64,000 bases of DNA. It comes from JAWLGZ01 sp041690635 (GTDB lineage Bacteria > Pseudomonadota > Gammaproteobacteria > Thiohalomonadales > Thiohalomonadaceae). The notes beneath the pieces are model-generated. The model did not search any database and was not told the origin of the DNA. It saw only the letters and a list, made by a program, of their open reading frames with translations. This document shows, piece after piece, positions 34,532-42,994 of this stretch; position 1 is the first letter of the stretch, and the number at the start of each line of letters is the position of its first letter. The position numbers and the translations under genes were made by a program. Location: the NCBI GenBank assembly GCA_041690635.1, contig JAWLGZ010000002.1, forward strand, positions 812,513 to 876,512, in the 5' to 3' direction.

Positions 34532-34927
34532 CTACGACACAAAGCACAGCACCTCGCCGCCGTGCCCCGCCTTGCGGGCCGCGCGATCAGTCATCACGCC
34601 GGCGGAGGTGGAAACGATGGCGACGCCGAGTCCGCCGAGCACTTTCGGCAGTTCATCCTTGCCCCGATACTGGCGCAGCCCCGGGCGGCTATACCGCTTG
34701 AGACTGGAGATGACCGGCTTGCCTTCATAATACTTAAGTGCGATGGCCAGCGCCGGCTTGGCGCCGGAACCCTTCACCGCGAAATCTTCGATGTAGCCCT
34801 CGTCCTTCAGCACCTGCGCCACAGCCCGCTTCAACTTGGAATCGGGCATCGACACTTCCTTCTTGTTTGCCTGAAGGGCGTTTCGGATACGGGTCAGCAT
34901 ATCCGCGATAGGATCAGTCATGCTCAT
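34532..34927 (-). CDS. rpsH: 30S ribosomal protein S8
   Basis: This 131-residue protein begins MSMTDPIADMLTRIRNALQA and ends GVAIVSTSAGVMTDRAARKA then GHGGEVLCFVS. S8 binds the central domain of 16S rRNA and in E. coli also represses the spc operon. It lies between rpsN and rplF. Confidence 0.98.
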   Translation of the reverse strand: MSMTDPIADMLTRIRNALQANKKEVSMPDSKLKRAVAQVLKDEGYIEDFAVKGSGAKPALAIALKYYEGKPVISSLKRYSRPGLRQYRGKDELPKVLGGLGVAIVSTSAGVMTDRAARKAGHGGEVLCFVS

Positions 34928-34954
34928 TCGGTTATCTCCTGCCTGACGAGCAGT

Positions 34955-35260
34955 TTACCAGCTGGCCTTACGCAGGCCGGGAACGTCACCCCGCATGGTC
35001 GCCTCACGCAGCTTGTTGCGCGCCAGCCCAAACTTGCGGTACACGGCATGCGGCCGCCCGGTCAGCCGGCACCGGCGCTGAAGCCGCACCGAACTGGAAT
35101 CTCGCGGGAGCGTCTGCAACTTCTTTTCGAGCGCCATCCGCTCTTCCATGCCGAGGTTCATGTCCTTGAGCTTTTCCTTCAGCTCGCTGCGCTTGCCGGC
35201 ATACTTCTTCACCAGCTTCTGCCGCTTGAGCTCACGCTCGATCATTGAAGTCTTTGCCAT
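34955..35260 (-). CDS. rpsN: 30S ribosomal protein S14 (zinc-free type)
   Basis: This 101-residue protein (MAKTSMIERELKRQKLVKKY, RLTGRPHAVYRKFGLARNKL) is the longer C-minus S14 without a CxxC zinc motif. ATG 35260 is the family start; the frame can be read further upstream only into rplE. S14 is a late-binding head protein. Confidence 0.97.
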   Translation of the reverse strand: MAKTSMIERELKRQKLVKKYAGKRSELKEKLKDMNLGMEERMALEKKLQTLPRDSSSVRLQRRCRLTGRPHAVYRKFGLARNKLREATMRGDVPGLRKASW

Positions 35261-35270
35261 CGTCCGCCCC

Positions 35271-35810
35271 TTACGACTTGAACGGGAAGTTGAACGCCCG
35301 CAGCAGCGCGCGACCGTGATCGTCGTTTTCCGCCGTGGTAGTGATAGTGATATCCATTCCCCGCAGCTGATCGATCTTGTCGTACTCGATCTCCGGGAAA
35401 ATGATCTGCTCACGCACACCCATGCTGTAATTCCCACGGCCGTCGAATGACTTCCCGTTCAATCCGCGGAAGTCCCGAATGCGGGGAATCGCAATGGAAA
35501 TCAGGCGATCCAAGAACTCGTACATCCGCTCACGGCGAAGCGTCACCTTGGTACCGATCGGCCATCCCTCGCGAATCTTGAAACCGGCGACAGACTTCCG
35601 GGCCAGAGTGACAATGGGCTTCTGGCCCGTGAGCCTCGCCAGGTCGGCCGTGGCATGGTCGAGGATCTTCTTGTCCCCAACCGCCTCGCCGACGCCCATG
35701 TTCACGGTAATCTTTTCGATCCGCGGCACGCGCATGATATTCGCCAGCCCCAGCTCCTCTTTGAGCTGCGGCACCACGGTCTCGAAGTAGTATTCTTTCA
35801 ATCTTGCCAT
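35271..35810 (-). CDS. rplE: 50S ribosomal protein L5
   Basis: This 179-residue protein begins MARLKEYYFETVVPQLKEEL and contains MRVPRIEKITVNMGVGEAVG and FDGRGNYSMGVREQIIFPEI. It equals E. coli L5 in length. L5 binds 5S rRNA and forms an intersubunit bridge. ATG 35810 is chosen on homology; an upstream extension overlaps rplX. Confidence 0.98.
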   Translation of the reverse strand: MARLKEYYFETVVPQLKEELGLANIMRVPRIEKITVNMGVGEAVGDKKILDHATADLARLTGQKPIVTLARKSVAGFKIREGWPIGTKVTLRRERMYEFLDRLISIAIPRIRDFRGLNGKSFDGRGNYSMGVREQIIFPEIEYDKIDQLRGMDITITTTAENDDHGRALLRAFNFPFKS

Positions 35811-35823
35811 TGCTGCCACCGTC

Positions 35824-36141
35824 TCAGACGTCCACGGTCTCGCCGTTGGACTTGAAGTAACGCACCTTGCGCCCGTCCTCCAGGGATTTGATACCGACTC
35901 GGTCGGCTTTCCCCGCGGCGTGGTTATAAAGGGCAACGTTGGAAATATGCAACGGAGCCTCTTTTTCAATGATGCCACCCGGCTGCCCGGACATGGGGTT
36001 GGGCTTCTGGTGCTTCTTCACCATGTTGACACCTTCGACCACGATCCGGTCGTTGGATGCCATACGCACCACGGTGCCCCGGCTACCCTTGTCCTTACCG
36101 GCGATTACGATGACTTCGTCGCCTTTCTTGATCTTGCGCAT
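35824..36141 (-). CDS. rplX: 50S ribosomal protein L24
   Basis: This 105-residue protein has the KOW motif near its start (MRKIKKGDEVIVIAGKDKGS) followed by VNMVKKHQKPNPMSGQPGGI and EAPLHISNVALYNHA. L24 starts 50S assembly at the 5' end of 23S rRNA. It lies between rplN and rplE. Confidence 0.98.
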   Translation of the reverse strand: MRKIKKGDEVIVIAGKDKGSRGTVVRMASNDRIVVEGVNMVKKHQKPNPMSGQPGGIIEKEAPLHISNVALYNHAAGKADRVGIKSLEDGRKVRYFKSNGETVDV

Positions 36142-36163
36142 CTCGGCTTACCCTTTCGGTCGC

Positions 36164-36532
36164 TTACAGCACCTCGGGTGCCAGCGAAACGATCTTCATG
36201 AACTTTTCCGAACGCAGCTCGCGCGTCACCGGCCCAAAGATGCGGGTGCCGATAGGCTGGAGCTGGTTGTTCAGCAGCACCGCCGCATTCTTGTCGAAGC
36301 GGATGATGGAGCCGTCGGGCCGACGAACACCCTTGGCGGTACGCACCACGACAGCGTTGAAAACATCCCCCTTCTTGACCTTGCCGCGGGGAATTGCTTC
36401 CTTGACGCTCACCTTGATGACATCGCCGATTTTGGCGTAACGACGGTGCGAACCGCCCAACACCTTGATGCACTGGACGACGCGGGCACCACTGTTGTCC
36501 GCAACCTCCAGCCTGGTCTGCATCTGAATCAT
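36164..36532 (-). CDS. rplN: 50S ribosomal protein L14
   Basis: This 122-residue protein begins MIQMQTRLEVADNSGARVVQ and contains RRPDGSIIRFDKNAAVLLNN and GPVTRELRSEKFMKIVSLAP. ATG 36532 is the family start. L14 forms intersubunit bridges and binds the silencing factor RsfS in relatives. It is separated from rpsQ by an unusually long spacer holding a REP-like hairpin. Confidence 0.98.
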   Translation of the reverse strand: MIQMQTRLEVADNSGARVVQCIKVLGGSHRRYAKIGDVIKVSVKEAIPRGKVKKGDVFNAVVVRTAKGVRRPDGSIIRFDKNAAVLLNNQLQPIGTRIFGPVTRELRSEKFMKIVSLAPEVL

Positions 36533-36600
36533 GGTGATCTCTCCACAATCACTACCACCGCCATCGGCGGGTCCGCGCAAAGGCGCGAGATAATATCACC

Positions 36601-36645
36601 AAAAGGCGCGGAGCCCAAGCCCTTGGCGAGGGCTCCTACGCCTTT
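36601..36645 (-). repeat. GTAGGAGC-type REP element inside the S10/spc operon
   Basis: The minus strand reads GTAGGAGCCCTCGCCAAGGG then CTTGGGCTCCGCGCC, an imperfect hairpin of the GTAGGAGC REP type. It occupies the 153-base rpsQ-rplN spacer, a spacer normally only a few tens of bases in gammaproteobacteria. It has no T tract. Confidence 0.6.
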
Positions 36646-36685
36646 ATTTGGGTTCGAGGACCGCATCGGCCCCCCGTCTTGACAA

Positions 36686-36946
36686 TCAGGTGGCGCGTTC
36701 GAGAACGCGAACCAGCCGCCAGGACTTCGTCTTCGAAATGGGCCTGCACTCGGCGATAGCAACGGTATCGCCAATGCGGCACTCGTTGTTTTCGTCATGA
36801 GCGTGCAGCTTGGTCGAGCGCCGGACATACTTGCCATAGATGGGGTGCTTCACTCGACGCTCAACCAGCACGGTGACGCTCTTATCCATCCGATCACTGA
36901 CTACCCGACCCTGGACCGTACGCGGGGCCTTCTCCTGCTCGCTCAT
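36686..36946 (-). CDS. rpsQ: 30S ribosomal protein S17
   Basis: This 86-residue OB-fold protein contains VQGRVVSDRMDKSVTVLVER, KYVRRSTKLHAHDENNECRI and ECRPISKTKSWRLVRVLE. S17 binds the 5' domain of 16S rRNA early in assembly. It overlaps rpmC by four bases (ATGA), so the two are coupled. Confidence 0.98.
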   Translation of the reverse strand: MSEQEKAPRTVQGRVVSDRMDKSVTVLVERRVKHPIYGKYVRRSTKLHAHDENNECRIGDTVAIAECRPISKTKSWRLVRVLERAT

Positions 36947-37146
36947 TCTGCCTTACCTGCCTGCTTCTCGTTCAGAACGGTCTTGATGCGCGCAATCTCC
37001 CGACGCACCTCCTTCACCCGGTGCGGCTGGGAGAGCTGCCCGGTGCCCTTCTGCATGCGCAGATTGAACTGCTCCCGCAGGTTGTCGAGGAGTTCCTGAT
37101 TGAGCTCATCGACACTCTTGTTTTTCAGTTCGCTCGCTTTCATCAC
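36943..37146 (-). CDS. rpmC: 50S ribosomal protein L29
   Basis: This 67-residue helical protein (MMKASELKNKSVDELNQELL, HRVKEVRREIARIKTVLNEK) sits near the exit tunnel of the large subunit. It overlaps both its neighbours by four bases: rplP upstream and rpsQ downstream. Confidence 0.98.
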   Translation of the reverse strand: MMKASELKNKSVDELNQELLDNLREQFNLRMQKGTGQLSQPHRVKEVRREIARIKTVLNEKQAGKAE

Positions 37147-37556
37147 AATACCGTCCGGGTCACGAAGCTGGTCCTGATGGGCAGCTTGGCTGCGGCGAGG
37201 CGGAACGCCTCACGCGCGATCTCCTCGGTCACACCTTCCATCTCATAGAGCATGCGACCAGGCTGGATCTGGGCAACCCAGAACTCCACGTTGCCCTTAC
37301 CCTTACCCTGACGTACTTCCAGCGGCTTCTGAGTAATCGGCTTGTCGGGAAAGATCCGGATCCAGATCTTGCCGCCACGCTTGATGTGGCGCGTCATGGC
37401 ACGACGGGCCGCCTCGATCTGGCGCGCAGTGATGCGGCCCCGATCCAGTGCTTTGAGTCCGTACTCGCCAAAACTCACCTTGCTACCGGTGGTCGCCAGC
37501 CCGCGATTGCGGCCCTTATGCTGCTTGCGAAACTTTGTTCGTTTGGGTTGAAGCAT
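37143..37556 (-). CDS. rplP: 50S ribosomal protein L16
   Basis: This 137-residue protein begins MLQPKRTKFRKQHKGRNRGL and contains GRITARQIEAARRAMTRHIK and FPDKPITQKPLEVRQGKGKG. L16 organises the A-site tRNA and 5S region of the 50S. It lies between rpsC and rpmC and overlaps rpmC by four bases. Confidence 0.98.
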   Translation of the reverse strand: MLQPKRTKFRKQHKGRNRGLATTGSKVSFGEYGLKALDRGRITARQIEAARRAMTRHIKRGGKIWIRIFPDKPITQKPLEVRQGKGKGNVEFWVAQIQPGRMLYEMEGVTEEIAREAFRLAAAKLPIRTSFVTRTVL

Positions 37557-37568
37557 TTCTAGCTACTC

Positions 37569-38246
37569 CTACCTGCCTGCCGCGGCCTTCTCAGGCGCGG
37601 TCTCGACCGCCTCCAGCCCCTCGACGATCTCGCCCTTGAAGATCCAGACCTTGACGCCGATAACCCCGTAGGTGGTATTCGCCTCGGCGAACCCATAGTC
37701 GATATCTGCGCGCAATGTATGGAGCGGAACGCGACCTTCACGGTACCACTCGCTACGGGCAATCTCGGCGCCGTTCAGGCGGCCAGCCACATTAATCTTG
37801 ATCCCCTGAGCCCCGAGCCGCATGGAATTACCGACCGCCCGCTTCATCGCCCGGCGAAACATGATGCGGCGCTCAAGCTGCTGGGCCACGCTCTGGGCCA
37901 CCAAGGTGGCGTCCAGTTCCGGCTTCCGGATCTCTTCGATATTGATGTGGACGGGAGCGTCCATCATCTTCGCGACATCCTGGCGCAGCTTTTCGATGTC
38001 CTCACCCTTCTTGCCGATCACCAGTCCCGGGCGCGCCGTGTGAATCGTGATGCGGGCATTACGCGCCGGGCGCTCGATCTGGATCCGGCTCACTGAGGCC
38101 TGTGCCAGCCGCTTGCGCAGGTACTCACGTACCTTCAGGTCGTTATACAGGAACTCCGGGTAGGTGCGGCTGTCGGCGTACCACTTGGAGGTCCAGTCTT
38201 TGGTGATCCCAAGCCGGATACCGGTCGGATGTACTTTCTGTCCCAT
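37569..38246 (-). CDS. rpsC: 30S ribosomal protein S3
   Basis: This 225-residue protein begins MGQKVHPTGIRLGITKDWTS and has the KH domain (ARPGLVIGKKGEDIEKLRQD). S3 forms the mRNA entry of the 30S with S4 and S5. ATG 38246 is the family start. The C-terminal region GVIGVKVWIFKGEIV is conserved. Confidence 0.98.
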   Translation of the reverse strand: MGQKVHPTGIRLGITKDWTSKWYADSRTYPEFLYNDLKVREYLRKRLAQASVSRIQIERPARNARITIHTARPGLVIGKKGEDIEKLRQDVAKMMDAPVHINIEEIRKPELDATLVAQSVAQQLERRIMFRRAMKRAVGNSMRLGAQGIKINVAGRLNGAEIARSEWYREGRVPLHTLRADIDYGFAEANTTYGVIGVKVWIFKGEIVEGLEAVETAPEKAAAGR

Positions 38247-38259
38247 TACTGTCTCTCTC

Positions 38260-38592
38260 TCACTTCGCCGCCACCATGACGGTGATGTGGCTGGTCCGCT
38301 TGAGGATGCGGTTGCCCCGCCCCTTGGCGCGCGCATGCATACGCTTCATAGTCGGACCTTCGTCGACCATGATCCGCGACACCTTGAGCTCATCAATGTC
38401 CGCGCCTTCATTGTGCTCGGCATTGGCAACTGCCGATTCGAGCACCTTTTTCACCATTCCGGCGGCCTTCTTCGGAGAGAAGGCGAGCACCTGCAGAGCA
38501 TTTTCCACCTTCATCCCGCGGATCTGATCCGCCACCAGGCGGCACTTCTGCGGGGAGATACGCGCGTACCTCAGTTTCGCTGCCACTTCCAT
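38260..38592 (-). CDS. rplV: 50S ribosomal protein L22
   Basis: This 110-residue protein starts MEVAAKLRYARISPQKCRLV and contains IMVDEGPTMKRMHARAKGRG, the loop that lines the exit tunnel and is altered in macrolide-resistant strains; it looks wild type here. Length equals E. coli L22. It lies between rpsS and rpsC. Confidence 0.98.
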   Translation of the reverse strand: MEVAAKLRYARISPQKCRLVADQIRGMKVENALQVLAFSPKKAAGMVKKVLESAVANAEHNEGADIDELKVSRIMVDEGPTMKRMHARAKGRGNRILKRTSHITVMVAAK

Positions 38593-38598
38593 CGCCGG

Positions 38599-38874
38599 TT
38601 ACCTCTTCGACTTCTTGTCCGCCGCATGTCCGCGGAAGGTGCGGGTCGGCGCAAATTCGCCCAGCTTGTGACCGACCATGTTCTCGCTCACCAGAACCGG
38701 CACATGCTGACGGCCGTTGTGGACAGCGAGAGTCAGACCGACCATGTCCGGCAGAATCATGGAGCGGCGCGACCAAGTCTTGATCGGACGCCGATTATTG
38801 CTCGCCACCGCCTCCGCCACCTTCTTAAGCAGGTGGTGGTCGACGAAGGGGCCCTTTTTTACAGAACGCGGCAT
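38599..38874 (-). CDS. rpsS: 30S ribosomal protein S19
   Basis: This 91-residue protein begins MPRSVKKGPFVDHHLLKKVA and contains KTWSRRSMILPDMVGLTLAV and GEFAPTRTFRGHAADKKSKR. S19 is a head protein contacting the 50S. It lies between rplB and rplV. Confidence 0.98.
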   Translation of the reverse strand: MPRSVKKGPFVDHHLLKKVAEAVASNNRRPIKTWSRRSMILPDMVGLTLAVHNGRQHVPVLVSENMVGHKLGEFAPTRTFRGHAADKKSKR

Positions 38875-38890
38875 GCTATTGCCCTCTTAC

Positions 38891-39718
38891 TCACTTCTGC
38901 CTGCGACGGCGGACGATCATCTTGTCGGTCCGCTTGTTGCTACGGGTCTTGTACCCCTTGGTGGGCACACCCCACGGCGTAACCGGATTGCGGCCCCCGG
39001 AGGTACGGCCCTCACCACCGCCATGCGGGTGGTCAACCGGGTTCATCGCCACACCGCGGACGGTGGGACGAACACCCCGCCAGCGCGTGGCGCCTGCCTT
39101 ACCCAGCTTGGTGAGGTTGTGCTCGTGGTTGCCCGCCTCACCGATGGTGGCCCGACAATTCACCAGCACCTTGCGCATCTCGCCAGAGCGAAGCCGCAAT
39201 GTCGCATAGCCGCCTTCACGGGCCACCAACTGCGCCGATGTGCCGGCACTACGCGCCATCTGAGCACCCTTACCAGGCTTGATCTCGATGCAATGCACGG
39301 TGGTGCCCACCGGAATCTCTCGCAGGCTCAGGCAGTTGCCCGGCTTGATGGACGCCCCGGAACCAGACATCACCGCGTCACCCACCTTAATCCCGCGGGG
39401 GGCGATGATATACCGGCGCTCGCCGTCGAGGTACTTCACCAGTGCGATATGCGCACTACGGTTGGGATCGTACTCCAGCCGTTCGATCTGGCCGGCAATG
39501 CCATCCTTGTTCCGCTTGAAATCGATCACGCGGTAGCGCTGCTTGTGCCCACCCCCGCGGTGACGGGTTGTTACACGACCGAGATTATTACGACCACCGC
39601 TCTTGCTCTTCTTCTCGACGAGCGGCTCGTACGGACGGCCCTTATGGAGCCCCTCCGTGGAGACGCGCACCACAAAGCGGCGTCCGGGAGAGGTCGGTTT
39701 CAGCTTGACAATCGCCAT
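38891..39718 (-). CDS. rplB: 50S ribosomal protein L2
   Basis: This 275-residue protein begins MAIVKLKPTSPGRRFVVRVS and contains GGGHKQRYRVIDFKRNKDGI and the peptidyl-transferase region GVAMNPVDHPHGGGEGRTSG with its critical histidine. L2 is required for subunit joining. It lies between rplW and rpsS in the S10 operon. Confidence 0.98.
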   Translation of the reverse strand: MAIVKLKPTSPGRRFVVRVSTEGLHKGRPYEPLVEKKSKSGGRNNLGRVTTRHRGGGHKQRYRVIDFKRNKDGIAGQIERLEYDPNRSAHIALVKYLDGERRYIIAPRGIKVGDAVMSGSGASIKPGNCLSLREIPVGTTVHCIEIKPGKGAQMARSAGTSAQLVAREGGYATLRLRSGEMRKVLVNCRATIGEAGNHEHNLTKLGKAGATRWRGVRPTVRGVAMNPVDHPHGGGEGRTSGGRNPVTPWGVPTKGYKTRSNKRTDKMIVRRRRQK

Positions 39719-39736
39719 CGTCGTCTTCCTTCAGCC

Positions 39737-40033
39737 TTACTCGCCACCCATGAAGTCGATCTCTTGACCTGACTTCAGCGTGACGTATGCCTTTCTGCTG
39801 TCTGAGCGACGACCGGTCCGCTGGCCGAAACGCTTCACCTTGCCCTTCTGGTTGATCACCCGCACCTGCTCGACACTCACATCGAACAGCCGCTCAACCG
39901 CAGCCTTGATCTCCGGCTTGGTCGCGTCGGCAATCACCTTGAACACGTACTGGTTGCTGCTGTCACCCAGGATGGTGCTCTTTTCGGAGACGTGCGGCGA
40001 GAGCAGCACCTTCATCAACCGTTCCTGATTCAT
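39737..40033 (-). CDS. rplW: 50S ribosomal protein L23
   Basis: This 98-residue protein begins MNQERLMKVLLSPHVSEKST and contains GKVKRFGQRTGRRSDSRKAY. L23 is the docking site for trigger factor and SRP at the tunnel exit. It overlaps rplD by four bases (ATGA at 40030-40033). Confidence 0.98.
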   Translation of the reverse strand: MNQERLMKVLLSPHVSEKSTILGDSSNQYVFKVIADATKPEIKAAVERLFDVSVEQVRVINQKGKVKRFGQRTGRRSDSRKAYVTLKSGQEIDFMGGE

Positions 40034-40650
40034 GCCAACGCCTCCTCGAGCTGCTTCAGAGCCGTCACCGTAAACAGCACCTTGTCGAAGCGCACCAGAC
40101 TGACGGGGTCTACCTTGCGTGCCGCCCGCACCTCGACGTGAGCCAGGTTACGCGAGGCCAGATAGAGGTTATCGTCCACCTCATCCGTCACAATCAGCAG
40201 GTTATCGACACCGAGGTCCTTGATCTTGGCCGCGAGTTGCTTGGTCTTCGGCGCCTCCACGGCAAACCGCTCAACCACCATCAACCGGTCCTGGCGCACC
40301 AGCTCCGAGAGGATGGAGCGCATGGCACCGCGATACATCTTTCGGTTGACCTTCTGGGAGAAGTCCCGCGGCGTCGCCGCAAAGGTCTTGCCGCCGCTAC
40401 GCCACAGGGGGCTGCGGATGGTACCAGCGCGGGCACGACCGGTGCCCTTCTGGCGGAACGGCTTGGCACCACCGCCACTCACAGCGGACCGGCTCTTCTG
40501 CGCCTTGGTACCGGCACGTCCGCCGGCCAGATACGCCGTCACCACCTGATGGATCAACGGCTCATTGAAATCCTGCCCAAAAGTACCGTCAGCCAGATCG
40601 ATCGCCTGACCGGAAGCGGCACCATCGGTTGCAGTCAGCTTAATCTGCAT
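40030..40650 (-). CDS. rplD: 50S ribosomal protein L4
   Basis: This 206-residue protein contains RAGTKAQKSRSAVSGGGAKP and FRQKGTGRARAGTIRSPLWR, the tunnel-lining loop. L4 also represses the S10 operon and inhibits RNase E in E. coli. It lies between rplC and rplW and is translationally coupled to rplW. Confidence 0.98.
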   Translation of the reverse strand: MQIKLTATDGAASGQAIDLADGTFGQDFNEPLIHQVVTAYLAGGRAGTKAQKSRSAVSGGGAKPFRQKGTGRARAGTIRSPLWRSGGKTFAATPRDFSQKVNRKMYRGAMRSILSELVRQDRLMVVERFAVEAPKTKQLAAKIKDLGVDNLLIVTDEVDDNLYLASRNLAHVEVRAARKVDPVSLVRFDKVLFTVTALKQLEEALA

Positions 40651-40661
40651 AACCCACCTCC

Positions 40662-41300
40662 TCAGGCTTTAACCGCCGGCAGCACAAGCACACTGCTGCC
40701 CTTGGCCCCGGGAACCGCTCCTTTCACCAGGAGCAGATTGCGCTCGGCATCCACACGCACAACCTCAAGGTTCTGTGTGGTACGCCGTACGTTGCCCATG
40801 TGTCCGGCCATGCGCTTGCCCTTGAACACCCGACCAGGGGTCTGGTTCTGGCCGATAGAGCCGTGCGCACGGTGGGACAACGAGTTGCCGTGGGTAGCGT
40901 CCTGCATGCTGAAGTTGTGGCGTTTGATAACGCCGGCGAAACCCTTACCGATGCTGGTGCCGGTAATGTCGATCTTCTGACCAGCCTCGAACAGGTCCAC
41001 CTTCAGCTCGGCGCCAATCTCGATGGCCTCGCCCTCTCCTTCGCTGAGCCGAAACTCGCGCAGGGTACGACCGGCCTCGACGCCTGCCTTGGCAAAATGA
41101 CCTGCCATGGGCTTGGGGGTACGGTTGGGCTTGCGTTCACCGCAGCTCACCTGCAGCGCGCGATAACCATCACGCTCCAGGGTTTTGATCTGGGTGACGC
41201 GGTTGGGCTCCACCTCGATGACCGTGACCGGAATGGACACGCCATCATCGGTGAACACGCGGGTCATGCCCCGCTTGCGTCCAATCAATCCGATAGCCAT
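40662..41300 (-). CDS. rplC: 50S ribosomal protein L3
   Basis: This 212-residue protein begins MAIGLIGRKRGMTRVFTDDG and contains GKGFAGVIKRHNFSMQDATH and GSIGQNQTPGRVFKGKRMAG, the loop reaching the peptidyl transferase centre. It includes the Gln that is methylated by PrmB in relatives. It lies between rpsJ and rplD. Confidence 0.98.
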   Translation of the reverse strand: MAIGLIGRKRGMTRVFTDDGVSIPVTVIEVEPNRVTQIKTLERDGYRALQVSCGERKPNRTPKPMAGHFAKAGVEAGRTLREFRLSEGEGEAIEIGAELKVDLFEAGQKIDITGTSIGKGFAGVIKRHNFSMQDATHGNSLSHRAHGSIGQNQTPGRVFKGKRMAGHMGNVRRTTQNLEVVRVDAERNLLLVKGAVPGAKGSSVLVLPAVKA

Positions 41301-41380
41301 TGTTATGACCTCTTCACCGCACCGATTGCGATTGACCGGTGCTGCATTCAGAAATGAGAGGGGCCTTGCGGCCCCACCCG

Positions 41381-41692
41381 CTAGCTCAGCTTAATCTGCA
41401 CATCCACGCCGGCCGCAAGGTCCAGCCGCATCAGTGCATCAACCGTCTTGTCGGTCGGATCGACGATGTCCATCAGCCGCTTATGGGTACGCAACTCGTA
41501 CTGGTCCCGCGCGTCCTTGTTGACGTGCGGGGAGACCAGCACCGTATAGCGCTCCATCTTCGTCGGCAGCGGAATCGGCCCCTTGACCTGGGCGCCGGTC
41601 CGCTTTGCGGTCTCTACGATCTCGCGTGCCGACTGGTCGATGAGACGATAGTCGAAAGCCTTGAGACGGATTCGAATCTTCTGGTTTGCCAT
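41381..41692 (-). CDS. rpsJ: 30S ribosomal protein S10 (NusE)
   Basis: This 103-residue protein begins MANQKIRIRLKAFDYRLIDQ and contains RTGAQVKGPIPLPTKMERYT. S10 acts in the 30S head and, with NusB, in transcription antitermination. Only six bases separate it from tufA, so the S10 operon appears to be read as a continuation of the str operon, without a normal S10 leader. Confidence 0.98.
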   Translation of the reverse strand: MANQKIRIRLKAFDYRLIDQSAREIVETAKRTGAQVKGPIPLPTKMERYTVLVSPHVNKDARDQYELRTHKRLMDIVDPTDKTVDALMRLDLAAGVDVQIKLS

Positions 41693-41698
41693 CTGCTC

Positions 41699-42889
41699 TT
41701 ACTCGATGATCTTCGCGACGACGCCGGCGCCGACGGTGCGACCGCCCTCGCGAATCGCGAAGCGCAGGCCCTCTTCCATCGCGATCGGCGCAATCAGCGA
41801 CACCTTCATGTTCACGTTGTCGCCAGGCATGACCATCTCGATGCCTTCCGGCAGGTCACATGCACCGGTCACGTCGGTGGTCCGGAAGTAGAACTGCGGA
41901 CGATAACCGTTGAAGAACGGGGTGTGACGTCCACCCTCTTCCTTCGACAGCACGTACACTTCCGCTTCGAACTTCGTGTGCGGGGTGATGGAACCAGGCT
42001 TGGCCAGTACCTGCCCACGCTCGACTTCGTCTCGCTTCGTACCGCGAAGCAGCACACCCACGTTGTCGCCCGCCTGACCCTGGTCAAGCAGTTTCCGGAA
42101 CATCTCCACACCGGTGACGGTGGTGGAGGTGGTGTCCTTGATACCGACGATTTCGATGGTGTCGCCGACTTTGACGATGCCGCGCTCGATACGACCGGTC
42201 ACCACGGTACCACGACCGGAGATGGAGAACACGTCTTCGATCGGCATCAGGAAGGCGCCGTCAATCGCCCGCTCCGGCTCCGGAATGTAGTCGTCCATCG
42301 CCGCAACCAGCTTTTCGATGCTGGCAACACCAATATCTGAGCTGTCGCCTTCGAGTGCCTTGAGGGCGGAGCCGGTCACCACCGGGGTGTCGTCACCCGG
42401 GAAGTCGTAGCTGTCGAGCAGCTCGCGAACTTCCATCTCAACCAGCTCGAGCAGCTCGGCATCGTCAACCATGTCTGCCTTGTTCAGGTAGACCACGATG
42501 TAGGGTACGCCGACCTGACGCGCCAGCAGGATGTGCTCGCGGGTCTGCGGCATGGGGCCGTCCGCCGCCGACACCACCAGAATCGCGCCGTCCATCTGCG
42601 CCGCACCCGTGATCATGTTCTTCACGTAGTCCGCGTGGCCGGGGCAGTCCACGTGCGCGTAGTGGCGCGTGTCGGACTCGTACTCCACGTGGGCGGTCGC
42701 GATGGTGATACCGCGCGCCTTCTCTTCCGGGGCAGAGTCGATCTGGTCGTAGGCACGCGCCTCGCCTCCGAACTTCTCACCCTGCACTTTGGTGATCGCC
42801 GCCGTCAGCGTCGTCTTGCCGTGGTCGACGTGGCCGATTGTGCCTACGTTTACGTGCGGCTTCTTACGCTCGAATTTTTCCTTGGACAC
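41699..42889 (-). CDS. tufA: Elongation factor Tu (copy 1, str operon)
   Basis: This 396-residue GTPase delivers aminoacyl-tRNA to the ribosome. Domain I has GHVDHGKTTL, DCPGHADYVKNMI and NKAD; domains II and III follow, ending VGAGVVAKIIE. The coding sequence is the same as the copy at 58443-59633, with the visible difference at the first base of the start codon: this copy uses GTG, the other ATG. It lies between fusA and rpsJ. A 105-base spacer rich in CTGATGAC/CAGTC-like short repeats precedes it. Confidence 0.98.
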   Translation of the reverse strand: MSKEKFERKKPHVNVGTIGHVDHGKTTLTAAITKVQGEKFGGEARAYDQIDSAPEEKARGITIATAHVEYESDTRHYAHVDCPGHADYVKNMITGAAQMDGAILVVSAADGPMPQTREHILLARQVGVPYIVVYLNKADMVDDAELLELVEMEVRELLDSYDFPGDDTPVVTGSALKALEGDSSDIGVASIEKLVAAMDDYIPEPERAIDGAFLMPIEDVFSISGRGTVVTGRIERGIVKVGDTIEIVGIKDTTSTTVTGVEMFRKLLDQGQAGDNVGVLLRGTKRDEVERGQVLAKPGSITPHTKFEAEVYVLSKEEGGRHTPFFNGYRPQFYFRTTDVTGACDLPEGIEMVMPGDNVNMKVSLIAPIAMEEGLRFAIREGGRTVGAGVVAKIIE

Positions 42890-42994
42890 GGTGCTTACCT
42901 CTCGCTTCGCAGTCGTCAGTTCTCAGTTTCAGTGGTCAGCCTCAGTTCGAGTCGCCCGCTGACGACCGATCCTGATGACTGATGACCGATAAAA

